NCBI GenBank assembly: GCA_038030265.1
Contig: CM075939.1
Span: 7,297,253 to 7,361,252, forward strand
Source of the DNA: Corythucha ciliata
Taxonomy: Eukaryota > Arthropoda > Insecta > Hemiptera > Tingidae
DNA: 64,000 nt
Direction: 5' to 3'
Shown: positions 32,144 to 45,315 of the stretch, piece by piece
How the letters are laid out: every line of letters begins with the position of its first letter
Position numbering within the stretch: position 1 is the first letter of the stretch
Notes under the pieces: model-generated
What the model was told of the DNA's origin: nothing
Databases searched by the model: none
What the model saw: only the letters and a program-made list of their open reading frames with translations
Program-made: the position numbers and the translations under genes

Positions 32144-34288
32144 TGGATAGCGCTGCCTATTATATTGTTCCAAATCATTAAGAATTTGAAGTTTATTTCG
32201 GAATTTTTCGGGTTTTAAAGCTCTGTGAAGACAAGAGGGAGCAAAACAAACCCCGAAATGAACAAGATTACCTTTAAAAACTCTATCATTAATAATGTAT
32301 AACACCTTTTAATTCTTAAGTAAGCGGTTTACAAGAAAAGGTTCTGTTTACCCACAACATTATCGGAGTTTTTATTTTTCTTTCATTCAGGGGATTATCA
32401 GCTAGAGGATTTTATTACTCAAACAAATAAATCTCGCGTTGGAGAGGTCTGAAAACTCTTATAGTAAAAAATAAACGAGAAAACGTGAGGGGAACGGGAG
32501 GGAAAAAGTTAGTACCATCACTGTCGTTCAGCCGGATTCAGACAGTAAAGTAGTTTTACTGCTAGGAATTCGCTTCTTTTTTTCTTTTTTTAAGATAGAA
32601 AAAACAAGTTTTTTCTAGGTGCACTGTATTCAACAGGTTTTTAAAAACAAACGACCCCCCCAACTAGTACATTTTTACTCACATATTTGACTTTATCTAG
32701 AAGCGTTACAACGAGCTTGTCTAATTCATGTTGGGCGTCGATATCCATAAGACGGAACAACTAAATAGAACTGCGGCGTTGGGAAATAGATTCGCGCTGG
32801 TTTCTGTTAACCTTTTGAGAAGTCCTTAATTTTTGCCCAGCTAAAAATACACCGCCGTGGTTCGGTTGAGGGGGTGGGTGGGGTGGAAATCTAAAGCGGA
32901 ACACCGGCTTTGGAGGACGTAAAAGTGAATGATTCTACAACAATTTCTATTATCTATAACAGTTGAATAATAATTTAAAGATTAGTTTGTATTTACTTAT
33001 TTCGTTCATTGCATTTTATAAAACTCTTCCTATACGAGTTTCGAACGCTTGAGTTTGCATGGTGGCTAGAGGTCATTTGTTACGTCAAGATTTTATACCG
33101 CCGAAGTGCCCCCCCCCCGCAGGATGTTAATAACCCCCCCTCACCCGTTAGTTGACTACGGTAGTCCGTGAAACGAAGGCGTATTGTCTGCTTAAAAACG
33201 GTTTATTATTGTCAAGAACAGTTCGTTGTTTTTTTCTTATCGCGTTTGAACAAAGAGACCCAACGGCAGAAACCGTGATTTTTATATAAGTTAGAGATCA
33301 TCTTAATAAAATGTACGCAGACGCATTAATATTTGTGTTTACTATTAGACTATTCGGCCCCCACCCCTGCTCTCCTCACTCGTAAGATTTTATTTCCGTT
33401 TGAGTTTGTTGAGACAGTTCAAAGCTCCTTCACACGCCTATAGTCTTAAAGACCGGTTTCTCACTTCAGCATTCTTCATAATTGACTACGTTCACGCTTT
33501 ATGAAAATGCTTGACGTTATTAACGCTTGTTGACAAATTAAGACTGTCTTTCAGTTAAACATTTCCTTCCGAGTCTTAAAATGATTCATCATCAACTCGA
33601 CTCCGCCGAGCACGATTGCATCATAAAATACAATTTTCATTCGATTTTAAATGAAAAAAAGTATGATTCACGATCACAGTAGCCGACTGTAGTAAAATTT
33701 GATAATTTTAAATTTTATGTCGCCATTGAATTACTTTATCAACGCGAATAAATGAAAAATAAACATCGTTTTTGTGTTTTCTCAGCTACAGCACTCATAT
33801 ACATAATTCCCTTATTGTTTACCTTTGTATAGTTCTAGTGTTTTTATATGGTCTCCTAAGGCTTAACAATGTTGATATTCGCATTATAGATACCAATTCA
33901 GAAAGCTTTATATCGGTTGGGCGATGTTATTACCCGTAATTATGGTATTTGGAATTTACGGAAAACAGCTCAGCAGCTCAAACAGCGTTGTAAGCACGTA
34001 TAGTCGAACGAAATATTAATTTTTTTTCGGTAATTTTCTCCGCCTTGCTTTTTATAGGTCACAGACTCTTTTCGATAAATCTGCAATATCAAGGTCGAGG
34101 CTTCCTTTTAAGATAAACACGCCGTTGGCGTGATAGTGAAACGAGGTGAAAAGAGAGAAGGTGCGTAATAGTCACGCCATCAGCTATAAATTGAGCAATT
34201 GCGTGGTGAGGAGGTCGTGGAGGGGGGGGGGTCCAACATGACAATAAGGGAATGGAGAGAGAGTCAGATCCGAACATTGGAAAATCAG
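32144..34288. other. Intergenic AT-rich DNA, no gene recognised
   Basis: Free of the minisatellites apart from C/G runs (33110, 34218). Frames are short and overlap. I see no RNA gene, promoter or conserved exon. Confidence 0.4.
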
Positions 34289-34776
34289 TGGCGTAGGTAG
34301 GAATTTGTCCTAGAGGGGATCAGATTAAAATCTCGTTGTGGTGAGGGGAGGGAATAATTTCACATTTTAGCCATCATTCCACCCAGCCTGCACACTCTTA
34401 AATCTGTCGGACATCTTTCTGGCCCCATCATAGCCTTGCCCGAGAACAAAATTACTATTTATCCCTGATTCAGCCAGACATTCCAGAATATTCTTTTCGA
34501 TAAATCGTTCCGTTATGGAATGAGTAGAGTACGTAGAGGCTAGTCTGCTAGTCTCATGAAGTTCTCCCCCCGCCAGAGACAGTGGCGGCCACTCTATGAT
34601 GTTGGGAAGGATACCGCGTACGTTGGTCAATGGAGCATATCTCCACGGGACTCATACTTTCGACTCAAATCGAAATACTCAGAAAAAAATGACCCTAAAA
34701 ATCTCTCAGTTGGGCGATTTTTAGTGGAAACGGCTAAAATTTAGAAATGGATGAAACCGCGTATCGTGGGGTCACT
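34289..34776. mobile_element. hAT-like terminus of the 9249-13273 family with transposase remnant
   Basis: It starts with CAGTGGCGTAGGTAGGAATT, the same terminus found inverted at 13273 and 26249. The subterminal block (AATTTCACATTTTAG) is also shared. Next comes a piece of transposase-coding sequence in reverse. At about 34777 another element end begins. Confidence 0.75.
34367..34567 (-). pseudogene. hAT transposase fragment (ZMYM1/DUF4371-like)
   Basis: The minus frame reads RFIEKNILECLAESGINSNF then VLGQGYDGARKMSDRFKSVQ. The GQGYDGA-x-MS block is characteristic of hAT-type transposases related to zinc finger MYM-type protein 1, where it is part of the catalytic core region. Only about 65 codons survive and no catalytic triad can be assembled. 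It is placed about 80 bp inside the terminus at 34289, so it is most likely the 3' end region of the parent autonomous element. Confidence 0.75.
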
Positions 34777-36500
34777 GGCGGACCCACACCTATCGGGGCC
34801 CAATCGCCTGTATGAACAAGACCTATAATTTTAACTTAGCCTTTTCCTTATTTTAGCCACGAATTACCGCTATTTCACCTTTTCTATCCGCCAATTAGCG
34901 CTTTATGACCAGCTTAAGCCAAGAATTTATCAATTTTAGCCATGAATGAGTGCTTTTTGCCAACTTTACCCGCAAATCAGCGCCTATTTTCTCAATTTCA
35001 GCCGCGGATTAGCAGTTTTGTCCCCCTCTCATAACCATGAATTTGCGCATTTTCTCAACTTTAGCAGCAAAGTAGCGTTTTTATCCCGTGAGCGAGTTTC
35101 TTAATTTTCCACGAGTTTTGGAGCTTTCCTCAATTTTAGCAGCAAATTAGCGATTTTTTCAATTTTCTTAGCAGGGGGTTAGCACTTTTCTCAGTTTTAG
35201 CTGAAAATTATAGTTTTTCTCGAGTCTCTTCCTCAATATTAGCCGCGAAACAGAGGGTTTTTCACAAATTAGGATTTTTTTTGGTTCACCATATGCTATG
35301 CATGAGCGATTTTTCTCAGTTTTACCCGCGCATTAGCAGTTTTTTCGCCGATTGCCATGAATTCGCGCTTTTTCTCAATTTCTGCCTCAAAAGTTGCATT
35401 CAGAAGCCGCGAATGGCGTAGTTATTCAGTTTTGACGCAAATTAGAATGTTTCTCAATTTTAGCCGCGGATTAGCACTTTTTATCAATTCAGGCTTAAAA
35501 TTAAATTTTAAAATCTCTTAATTTTGGCCAGACTAATTATTTATTTTCTAAATAATACCCGCAAATTAACGGTTTTTTAACATTTTGCACCGTATTAGCA
35601 ATTTTATATTACTTTTAGGTATAGCTTATTGCTTCTTCTCAGTTCTAGCCCGTGAATCAGCGTTGTTTTTACTTTTAACCAACCCGTGCATTACCGACTT
35701 CTCTCAATATTGGCCAAGAATTGGCGTTTTCCTCAATTTAAATCTGCAAATTAGTCATTTTTTCCAATTTTAACTGAGAATTAGCACTTTTCCCCAATTT
35801 GAACTGAAAATTAGCGTTTTTCTCAAATTTAGCCGCGCTAATTAGTGATTTTTTTCAATTTTAGCCACGAATTAGTGATTTTCTTTATTTGCATTCGCGA
35901 ATTAACATCTATCCTCACCTATATCCGCCAATTGCAAATTTGCGATTTTTCCCAATTTCAGCTGTGGAATAGCGTATTACGCTAATTTTGCGACGATTTA
36001 GCATATATTCCCTTTTTTATATCCGAAAGGGCGATTATTCGCAATTTCAGTTGTGAATTTGCCATTTTTGTTTAATTTTAACTTGAAAGCGTATTTTTTT
36101 TGGGTCAATAATATAGCGCGTTTTCTCAATTTTAACCGCGGGGTTGGCCTAAAAACAACACTTTTTCGTTGATATCCACAATTTATTCGTAGAATGGCCT
36201 CCGTGCACCGCGAATCAAAGATTTTTCCTCAATTTTAGTCTGGAAGTTGCATCGCGAGACCACGAATAAGCGCTTTTTCGCAGGTATAGACACGAATATT
36301 TTTTTCAATTGTTGCCACGTTAGCAAGTTGCAAATGGCCGATTAGCACTTTACTGGGCTTTAAGGACCTAATGACACTGGGAACACGGTGTATTTCCTCT
36401 TTTTAGCCACGAATTTTCTTCAAGATATCGTGAATTTTCTCAATTTGAGCCACCAGAATAGCGCTTTCGGGGGCTCATTCGAATAATCGGCCCGCAGTCT
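34777..36500. mobile_element. hAT-like element, left terminus CACTGGCGGACC, inverted repeat units
   Basis: The terminal block CACTGGCGGACCCACACCTA recurs at 39159 and 56714. The body is collinear in reverse with 24290-25960 (for example the region around 36140-36200 mirrors 24285-24330). The right end is lost in another repeat type near 36540. Confidence 0.6.
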
Positions 36501-36868
36501 TTGTTGATATCACTTGCAACGTTATATTCTCCAGGTCGGATAAACAGGAATTTGTAGAAAGTAGCCACACGGGAAAAGCAATTTCACTTACTTTTCTTTC
36601 TAAAAAAACAAAACAATTTTGCTGGTTTCGTTCCATTCCCTAAAAAACTAATTTCGTGGACTTTGCTCGTTCAAAAAAACAAAAAAAAAACAACAATTTT
36701 GGAGGCTTTGCTTGATAAAAGAAGCAATCTCGTAGGTTTCGCTCGCTAAAAAGTCAATTTCACTCACTGGGAACGAAATTTTACGCGCTATAAAAAACCA
36801 AATTCGCGGGGTAAGCAAAAATGGCTAAATTTTTTTGATGAATCCGCGTGTCCCGGGTGTTCTATTCC
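36501..36868. repeat. Second-type degenerate repeat, inverted direction
   Basis: Phrases such as TTTCGTGGACTTTGCTCG and AATCTCGTAGGTTTCGCTCG repeat every 30-40 bp. Related to the 5112-6430 type. Confidence 0.5.
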
Positions 36869-38090
36869 CAGTGGCGGTTCCAAAGGGGAGGCCACACGGG
36901 GCCATTTTTTCCCCCCTTGGAGTCAAAGGCACTTGTCCAAATAAATCATCAAAACCTCCTCCACAATCCCATCTAGTCAAATTTTAGAGTCATTTTCTCA
37001 GAGGTACTGGTCTGAGGAGTGAGGAACACGTGAACCAAGCTGAACCAAGAAATACTGGCGGTTCCATAGGTTGACTCGCAGACAGAGTAACCGCTAGTGC
37101 TGTCATCAGTGGCCCTTAAACGGTACAGAAATGAATATTTCGCGTCATGTTCGCGCGTATCAGCCGGTTTTCTCAACGCAGGACTCTTCTTTGGACGTTC
37201 GTGCGCTATTTTAAAACGGTGGCATCACAGTGAGGGCCCTTTCATTGAATCTTCTTATTCTTTTTTTCTTTATGTGTCCCAGCAATTAATTAATTGCAAA
37301 TTAGACGACCCTTGTCTTAGGACTTTTCAAGGGATTACTCCCCCCTCACCACACCACCCCAGTCACCATGCAGTGAATTCAAAATGCCAAATTTCGCGGA
37401 TTACTTTCGTAAAATAAATTTATTTCCCCGAATCCAGTACGCTTTAAAATAAATTTCTAGGATTTTGCTCACTGAACGGCCAATTTCGGGGATTTTGTCG
37501 CGCCAGTAAACCAATTTCCTTGGGTGGCCCAAATCAGGTTGGTCTCTAAATTGGGTCTAAATTGGGGTAGGTGGGGCGGGTGTTTGCCGGCAATGAAAAT
37601 CCCCCAAAATTGTTTTTTTGTTTTTTTTTCAGTGAGCAAAAACCGGGAAATTTATGCGCGAATCGCCATACGCGAAGGTCACAATTTACGTGAAACGTCA
37701 CATTGCGCGTGAGAGAAAAACTGTTTCGAAACGGCCGTGGCACACCGCAAGGGAAAAATTTACGCTAAATGCCCCCATCTTGTGAGCAAAACGCAACATC
37801 GGGGGGGAAACTCTCACGTTCAACTCGCAAATTGTATGAGGAATTGTCTATTTCATAAAAATTTTCATAGAAAATTGTGTTTTTATTACGAGGACATTGT
37901 CCACGAAAATGTGAAATAATTCACGGAAAACCCAACAATAGAGGCGAAATTTAAAATAAATAAATAAAAAGTCCCTATTTTACAACGAAACGTCACATCC
38001 AGGCCAATATTTAAGCCTGAGGCCTCATTCAGTGCAAAACTGCACATGTTAAGCATTATTTACGCGATAAGTGTTACGGGATAAGTATGA
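36869..38090. other. Mixed DNA after a CAGTGGCGG terminus; no gene
   Basis: It opens with CAGTGGCGGTTCCAAAGGGG, a hAT-like left end with no partner found. Positions 37390-37960 contain loose CGCAAATT/GAGCAAAA repeats. The frame at 37097-37417 shows no domain. Confidence 0.35.
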
Positions 38091-38860
38091 CAAAAATGGG
38101 AATTGGCGGGTTTTCTTAGTTTCAACCGCACATTAGCGTATTTTCGTAAATATATCCGCGATTTTTCTCATGTTTAGGTGCACCTATGTTGGCTTCTCTT
38201 CAATTATTGACGCGCAAACGTGCTTGCGTCTATTCTAGCCACAAATTATTTCTCAATTTTAAACTATAATTAGGTATCGTTTTTACCCAATTATAGCCGC
38301 GAATCTGCGGATTTTATAAAATTCATACGTGAATTAGTTTTGTTTTTCATTTTAGCCGCGCAAATGAGAGATTTTACATCACATTGATCCACGAATTAGC
38401 GTTTTTCTCTAATTTATACCCGCGAATTAGCGCTCTTTCTCAAGTTTAACTGCGATTGAGCGCTTTAAATCAATGTAATCCGGGATTTAAGTGATTTTTC
38501 TCAGTCTCAGTCACGTATTAGCGGGTTTGCTTAAATAGATCCGCGAGAATTAGCGTTCTACCTTCAACTTTTGCCACGAATTACTGGTTTTTCTCAATTT
38601 AGTCGCAAAGTTGTCCCGAGAAACCATATGAGTTGGCATTTTCACAATATTAGCTGGGCGTGCTGAACGATCATTCACCGCTTTTTCTCAATTTCTTAGC
38701 CGCGACTTATCGCTTTTTCTCAATTATAACCGTGAATTGGAGTTTTTCTCAATTTTTAGCCACCAAATGGTGTTTTGTGTATGTTCTGAGTTCTAGGAGC
38801 GAATTTTTTATTTTTTTTTTCGTTTGTACTTATTTATTTATTTTTTAATTCAAATTTAAT
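38091..38860. repeat. 28-30 bp degenerate tandem repeat, inverted direction
   Basis: Many units of the GCGAATTAGCGCTTTTTCTC type in the AATTTTAGCC direction. No termini seen. Confidence 0.6.
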
Positions 38861-39158
38861 AACAAACTTACCCAGCGAATTGAGCAGATCACACACACCA
38901 GCAATAAAAGATTCGGTTTTTGGCAACCAAGGGCATTCGGGCTATTGTGCTATTGTTGTTTTTTTTTTTTAAGAAATTAGGCGAATAAGATAAGTGTGGG
39001 GGGGGGGGATGAGAAGAAAGTTGACAGCCATCACCCCATGGCTTCCCTTCTTGGAGAGAAGCATTATTGGCTTCCCTATAGCGAACGAAATTGCCTTTCT
39101 TTAGCGAGCCAAATAACCACTGCACCTGTAAGCCAAATAACCAGTGCACAATAAGCAC
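38861..39158. other. Spacer between repeat blocks
   Basis: It includes a T run at about 38960 and a G run at 38999-39008, plus a short duplicated phrase (AAGCCAAATAACCA-TGCAC). No gene. Confidence 0.35.
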
Positions 39159-39370
39159 TGGTGCACCTGCGCCTATCGGGGCCCGGGGCGGAAATCTCCA
39201 AGAGGGACCCCCAAGTTGAGTTTTCTCCCCTTTAGCGGCACATTAGCGATTTTTTCTACATTTCAGCACTGTTCTCAGTTTGGGCTGAAAATTAGCGCTT
39301 TCTTACGTACCTATTTTCCTCAATAATAACCGCAAAATATCAGGGTTCTCCGCATTTTGGTCACAAATCG

Positions 39371-39562
39371 CAATTTTTTGTTCACCATGCGCTATGAATT
39401 AGCGATTTTTCACAGTCACAAATCAGCAGTATTTTACCTATATAGCCACAAATTACCGCTTTTTCTCAATTTTTTGTTCACCATGCGCTATGAATTAGCG
39501 ATTTTTCACAGTCACAAATCAGCAGTATTTTACCTATATAGCCACAAATTACCGCTTTTTCT
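39371..39562. repeat. Perfect 96-bp tandem duplication
   Basis: Positions 39371-39466 and 39467-39562 are identical as read, including the phrase GTTCACCATGCGCTATGAAT. They sit amid repeat units that otherwise diverge strongly. This is a recent local duplication of about three minisatellite units. Confidence 0.93.
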
Positions 39563-41106
39563 CAATTTTAGCCTCAAAGTTGCCTTCAGATGCCGCGAGT
39601 TAGCATATTTTCAATTTATTTTTTATGAAAATTGAAAATTTTCACAATTTTTTAAACGAATTAGTGCTTTTCCTGAATTTTACCCGCGAATAACAGTTTT
39701 TTTTTGTTTTTTTTAATTTTAGCAGCGTAATAGCGTTTCTATCACGTGAAGTAGCTTATTTTCTAAATTTTTAGCCACGAATAGGCGTTTTTCCCTTTTC
39801 TAGCTGCAAATTGGCTATTTTTTCCATTTTTAGCCTCAAATTAGCATTTTTTAACATTTTAGCACAGCGTTAGCAATTTTTTGTTACTTTTAGCTGTAGA
39901 TCAGCGTTTCTTCTCAGTTCGAGCATCAGCGGTGTTTTTTAACTTTAAATAGCCCCGCGAATTTGCCGTTTTTCTCAATTTTAGCCACAAAGTTGCCTTC
40001 AGGAGGCAGGAAAGCGAGTATTCAAGTTGGAAATTTTTACCACAGTTTTGTCCGTGAATTATGGTGACTTTCCTCAAGTTTAGCCGCGAACTGGCACTTT
40101 TTCTCAATTTTAGCAGCGCATCAGTGCTTCTAGCCCGTGAATTCGCGAATTTTCTCAATTTTAGCCACGAATTGGTGGTTTCCGCAATTTTAGCCGCAGA
40201 TTAGTCATTTTTTTCCATTTTTAGATCCGAATTAGCATTTCTTCTCAGAGAGTTCAACATTTAGAGTTTTTCTTAATTTTGGCAGCGCTGATTAGTGATT
40301 TTTTTCAATTTTAGTCGATTTTTTTATATATTTTAGCCCCGCATTACAATTTTCTTTACTTTTTGCTATGGATTAGCGCTGTTTTTTATTTTGAGCCTTG
40401 AAGCTCCCAGAAGCTACGGATTTTTGTTTTATCAATTTTAGCTGTTAAATAGCGGTTTCTGATATTTTTGCAGTGATTAGCATCTATATTCCCTTTTTGT
40501 ATGTGAATTGTGCGATACATACTAATTTTTATATAGGATTTTAGTTATGAATTTGCCATGTTTGCCCAATTTTAATCCTAATTGGCGTTACTTTTGTCAT
40601 GTAAATTAGTAGCGTGTTTTCTACATTTTAGCTGCGGGCTGAGCCCCAACACTACACTTTTGCGTTTATTTACACATTGTAGCCGTAGAATGTCCTCCGC
40701 ATATATCGCGCGTAAGTATATCAGCGATTTTTTTTCACAATTTTGGTCTGGAAGCTGGATCGCGAGCCCAAGAATCAGCGCTTTCTCGCAGTTATAACCA
40801 CGAAAATTAGCGCTTTTTTCAACCTTTTTGCCGCGTCAGCAAGTTGCACATTTACGATCAGTGTTTTAGTGTGCTCAAGGACCTAACAGGGGACGGTGTA
40901 TTTTCTCCATTTTAGCCGCGATTTTTCTAAAATTTGAACCACCAATAGCGCTCTCGGTGAATCAATTGAATATTCAGCCCACTCTTCGCTGATATCACTT
41001 ATTGCAACGTTAGGAGAGACTGAAATTCGTAGAAAGGAGCCAAATCACTGTTCAACCGTCTTTCACATGACCTACATGATGTATACCTATATTATTGTAA
41101 GTATGC

Positions 41107-41149
41107 GTTCTATATTCATGGATGTAGGCTACATCCATGAATATAGAAC
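41107..41149. repeat. Perfect 21-bp inverted repeat with 1-base loop
   Basis: The arms at 41107-41127 and 41129-41149 are exact reverse complements (each includes TATTCATGGATGTA or its complement). Related element ends at 60220, 54405 and 7950 (inverted) have only the right arm sequence (CATGAA-ATAGAACCTA). The left arm therefore looks like a fold-back copy. Confidence 0.93.
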
Positions 41150-41223
41150 CTAATATTTCAATTTTTTACTATTCAACCTTTTCGGGGGCTGATAGTGGGC
41201 CCGGGCGGTCCGCCCTCGCTACA

Positions 41224-41885
41224 GTTTAGCTGGGCGATTCTTTGTCTGAATTGACACATTTTTGGGCGTAATTGAACGTTTTTGGGCCGAATGGTCAGTT
41301 TAAGCGGCAAAAATTAACAGTTTTTAACCTAGTAACGGATACTGTGACAGTAAATCGACTGGGTGGGCATGGCCCATGTGGTTTCTGGGCATAAAATGTC
41401 AACTTTTTTAGCCAAATAATTAGTTTTAGGGGCTGAGTTGGCCAGATTTGACCATTTCCTGTAATTAGATAGAGTCTACTAGTGCCTGTGATTTTAAAGC
41501 GTCGGTAATGGAGCCAACATATTGCTGTTTCTGGCCTGAAACAGGTACACAATTTATAGCAACGCCAATCAAGTTAAAGGGGCTAAATTTCCAGTTTTAT
41601 TTTTGTGTAGCCAGTAAATTCTAGGGAGAAATTAAAGTAATATTTAAGAGGGGGGGGGGGTGATCCCGACAAAAATTGTTATTTCTGTCGCAAAAAGTCA
41701 GTCCCGGAATAAAAGTCAGTTCCACAGAGTCCCTTTTCTGCAACTAAATTTTGACGATTTCAGAAACAGATATTCGTTTTTAATCCATTATTTATGAAAT
41801 CTTACGATGGTCTGAGAGGGGCGCCACGCCCAAGGGGCGCGGGGGAGATTTGGACACCCACCCCTCCCGGGCAGGTCCGCCACTG
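41224..41885. mobile_element. Fragment with GGG-CGAATGGTCAGTTT-like repeats and hAT right terminus
   Basis: It ends GGGCAGGTCCGCCACTG (inverted CAGTGGCGGACCTGCCC). The first half has GGCCGAATGGTCAGTTTAAG-like phrases close to the 21420-22200 repeat. No left end. Confidence 0.4.
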
Positions 41886-44800
41886 CTTTTAGCGATCCGA
41901 AACCCATTGCGGATGAGCCAGCCCTATTATTAAGCTTGTCAGAAGTAGGAAAACTAGTTCGCCTGATTCTATCTCTCTCGCGGGGTCTCGCAGGTGTCCC
42001 AGAGCCGTAATAAATTCTTAAATCGCATAAAAGAAACGCCTTTCAATTAAAAAAAAAAGATGCGAGACAGTCAAGCGAGTCCCGAAAGTGGGAGACCTTG
42101 TGCCTGACCAGACGAAAGTCTTAAAAATCCTTGATTGGTATTTGAAAACTATTAGCAGACGAGCGAGAGTGGTTCGAAATTTTCAAATTAAGAGCCGGAG
42201 TTATTTGATAACAAAAAAAAATAATAATAAAAAATGGCCTTGCTCTCAACAAAGTTTTGTCACAGGAGCCGAGTAATTAATGTCCCCAGCTACTAAGGGC
42301 AGAGTGATGAAACAATCTCGGGAGAATAGCGGAAACGACCTCGAACGTGGTTTCAACAGCAATTAGTATTAGTTTTAACGAATAAAAATGTTTCTTTATT
42401 TATTAATATCGAGCGTTTTTCTGTCTTTTTTTTTTATTTTCTATCGCGATGTTTCGTTGAAATGATTTCCAACATCTTCTTATAGCTTATAGCAACCCAC
42501 CTGTAATGCTTATTGGGCTAAAGCGATTGATCTTTATAAGCACGTTATTATAGCTCATTCGGGCTTAATGAGACACAAAATAAATATGTTTGACTTGCTA
42601 TCAATGTCGTTTGAATCAAATTAAATCACAATGAATGCCCACGCCGCCGTCTACAGTGTGGAGAAATTCTCATAGGTGAACGCTGTTGCTCTGTGGAAGA
42701 GAGGAAAGAGAGTTATAGAATCTTCCCGAGTTTTAAAGGTTTAATGAACCTTTGGTCCTTTGCACCGCATATTCGTTGTTTTAGTACATTTTTTTTGTTT
42801 TTTCTGTAATGTCTTTCAACCTTGAAGGAGATGATGCTCAAACGAAGGACGTTCAGGACAGGTATAGGTAAACCGCAGGCCGCAGGGGAGTGAAAAGAAG
42901 AGTTCTGAACGTGGTGGTCGAATAATTTCGAAGTGAACTTTCCTGCGTGATTATTTAAATGTCAAACAGAGGCTATAATTAAGTAGGTAATTTAAACGAT
43001 GGCGTTGTGTTTGATCGATTTTAATACGTACGTCAAATTAACATCGTACAGTCGTAAATATGAAGGCGTCGCCGTCACCCGTCTACAAGCACCGAACCTT
43101 TGCGATCACTGTTGGCCAAATTGACGCAATATGAGGGGGGGGGGTGTACTATAGCTAACGTGAGGTTCACTTTTACGGTTCTTTTCACAAATAATGACTC
43201 AGTTCAGACAGAAATTATTCATTAATTAAAACAGTCTACCATGTTTATGTATATGAACAACATGGAACTAAGTGACTTGGAGAACTCGAACACTTCGATC
43301 ACGAATTATACGTCTCAATGTCATTACTGATTTATGTTTTTTTTTATACATTTTTTAAATAACCAACATTATTTATTATAAATTATTCCATTTCGTCATT
43401 CGTTGAAACGCCGTCATTCGCATAGGCTGTTACGATTCTGGCCAGCTCGGCTGTTGAGCGTGTCTAGCATTCAAGATTCGATTGCCTCGCACCACTCGCC
43501 TATATAAAATGGGGTTGCATTCCCAGAGTCTATCGTGTTTCACATTTGCATTAATAATAAGAACTATATCGGCCTAAATAAGGCACCTAGTTGCAATAAT
43601 AGCAATAGGGGCCTTGTGTGCGATTCCCCCCCCCCTTGTCCCCTATCACTCAACGACGCATCAAAAAAAAAAAAATTCCAAAGTTTATTTCTTAATATGT
43701 ACTCCCCTTGGTTTATTTCACTTGACCCAATGCCACCCCCGGAGGTCGACTAGTGATCCGTTTTTCCTCTTTAAATACATAATTCCCTATTTTATAACCC
43801 TCTTGGAGCATTTTATTAAAGCTATTAACCCAGTTGAAATGTTTTAATAGCTCGCCAGCTCATTTTTTTAAAGGCGCCGGGTACCCGCCTGAGTAAAATT
43901 TTCGACACCAACCATTCAATACTTCCAGAAATTTTCCTCCGTTCAAAAGCGACAGTTAATACGTTCGTATTTAAAAATTAAATCTTTTAAATGGCGCGTA
44001 ATTTTATGTAAATTCATCTTTTTAAGCGTTCCGTAAACGGAAGACTCATTCGTCTTGTTAACCGTAAGTTGTTGATCCTTAGGCGAGAGAAGCTGCTTTG
44101 GTTAAAACTGTTCTGAATTTTCAAAAGCCACAAATTTGAATTTTATATACACGTGAAGTTTTTAAAATTCTCAAGGACCTATGAATTTGCATAACTTACT
44201 TACCTATACCTAAAAAAAAAAAAAAAAGAAGTCTAATTACAATAATGTCGCTTTGAAAACCCCACAGAAACGCGGCAGTAAATCAGTTTTATATGACACA
44301 ACGTTCGGACGGTAGTGATGAGAATGTGTTGTTGTTGGGGTGGGGGGGGGGGTCGTTCCTTGGCCGACGACGACGGTCGGTAAATACAAAAGCCAAACTT
44401 AAAAGACAAACTTTTTTTTTTCTGATTTTTTTTTTTTTTTTGCTGGCCTCCTACCTCATTATTATATAGGAATTCTTCGGCCTTCATTTTAGTCGCTTCC
44501 AGGGTTGTACTTACCCCCCCCCCCCCACCCCTCAACCGTGTTAGCAACAATTGTTCAAATAATTTTCAAAAAAAAAAATAAAAATTATCAGCCTTATTGT
44601 ACGTGAATCTGGCTCTTGATTTCGCCCTAATAAAACATATTTTGATTAGCCCGGTGCTGATTCGACATGCTTCCACTTTTTTTCCCCGTCATTTTTATTT
44701 CTTCGGGTTTTGAACACATTGTGACCCCCCCCCCCCAAGTATTAATTCTTCAGCACTCCTCGGCGGACAATGACGCTGACCTTTGCCTCCGAATGAATTT

Positions 44801-45315
44801 TTCTTCTTACAGAAAACACAAAGTATACACTTGGCCTAACCTTAACTTAGTCCCTCGTTTAATAATACCTAAAAGGGGCATTGCCAATTACGAGCATTCT
44901 CCACAGGTTTTGACAGTTTGGGCGACGGAGTGAAAGATTTTACATTGAAAAAAAAAAAAAAATGAACATGTTTTCATAGCTTTCGGCGACTGGCCATGGA
45001 CATGGAAGTAAAAGCGAAGGGATATTTTAAGCTATTGAGAATAGAGTACTTCATCAAATAAAATAAACTGGGCCCATTCTGACAAAAAAAGTGCAGAAAA
45101 TTAGTTCCCAGGGCAGGGCCAAAAGCTCTTGTAGTGCACCTCCGGAGAGATCCTTAGATGAACAGAGGGTTTTACTCATTGAGAAATCCGAATTTATAGT
45201 GTGCTTAGCTCTTTTAAAAGTCAAATTTATCGGTTTGGGTTCTATATAAATCAATTTTGTCGGCTTTCCGCCTTCGATTTTGTGGTCCTGGCTCATTCAA
45301 ATGAAGTCTTTAGTG
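41886..45315. other. Intergenic DNA, no gene recognised
   Basis: Mostly non-periodic AT-rich DNA with several C/G runs (43136, 43626, 44339, 44514, 44726). Frames at 43535-43847, 44233-44550 and 44667-44933 run over homopolymers and show no family resemblance. Host regulatory DNA or unrecognised exons cannot be excluded. Confidence 0.4.

Larger units (their letters stand above)
39159..41223. mobile_element. hAT-like element, CACTGGTGCACC terminus, inverted repeat units
   Basis: The left block (CACTGG, then CTATCGGGGCCCGGGGCGGA) matches the 34777 and 56714 ends. The right block GGGCGGTCCGCCCTCGC near 41223 resembles the 60311 end. The body runs parallel to 34777-36500. The flanking octamers do not match, so the right boundary is approximate. 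It holds the 96-bp duplication and the hairpin listed below. Confidence 0.6.

Noticed and set aside
34777..41223. CRISPR-like arrays of 28-30 bp repeats
   Set aside because: The units are contiguous and degenerate with no constant repeat/unique spacer alternation. No cas genes are present, and the setting is eukaryotic with introns and transposons.
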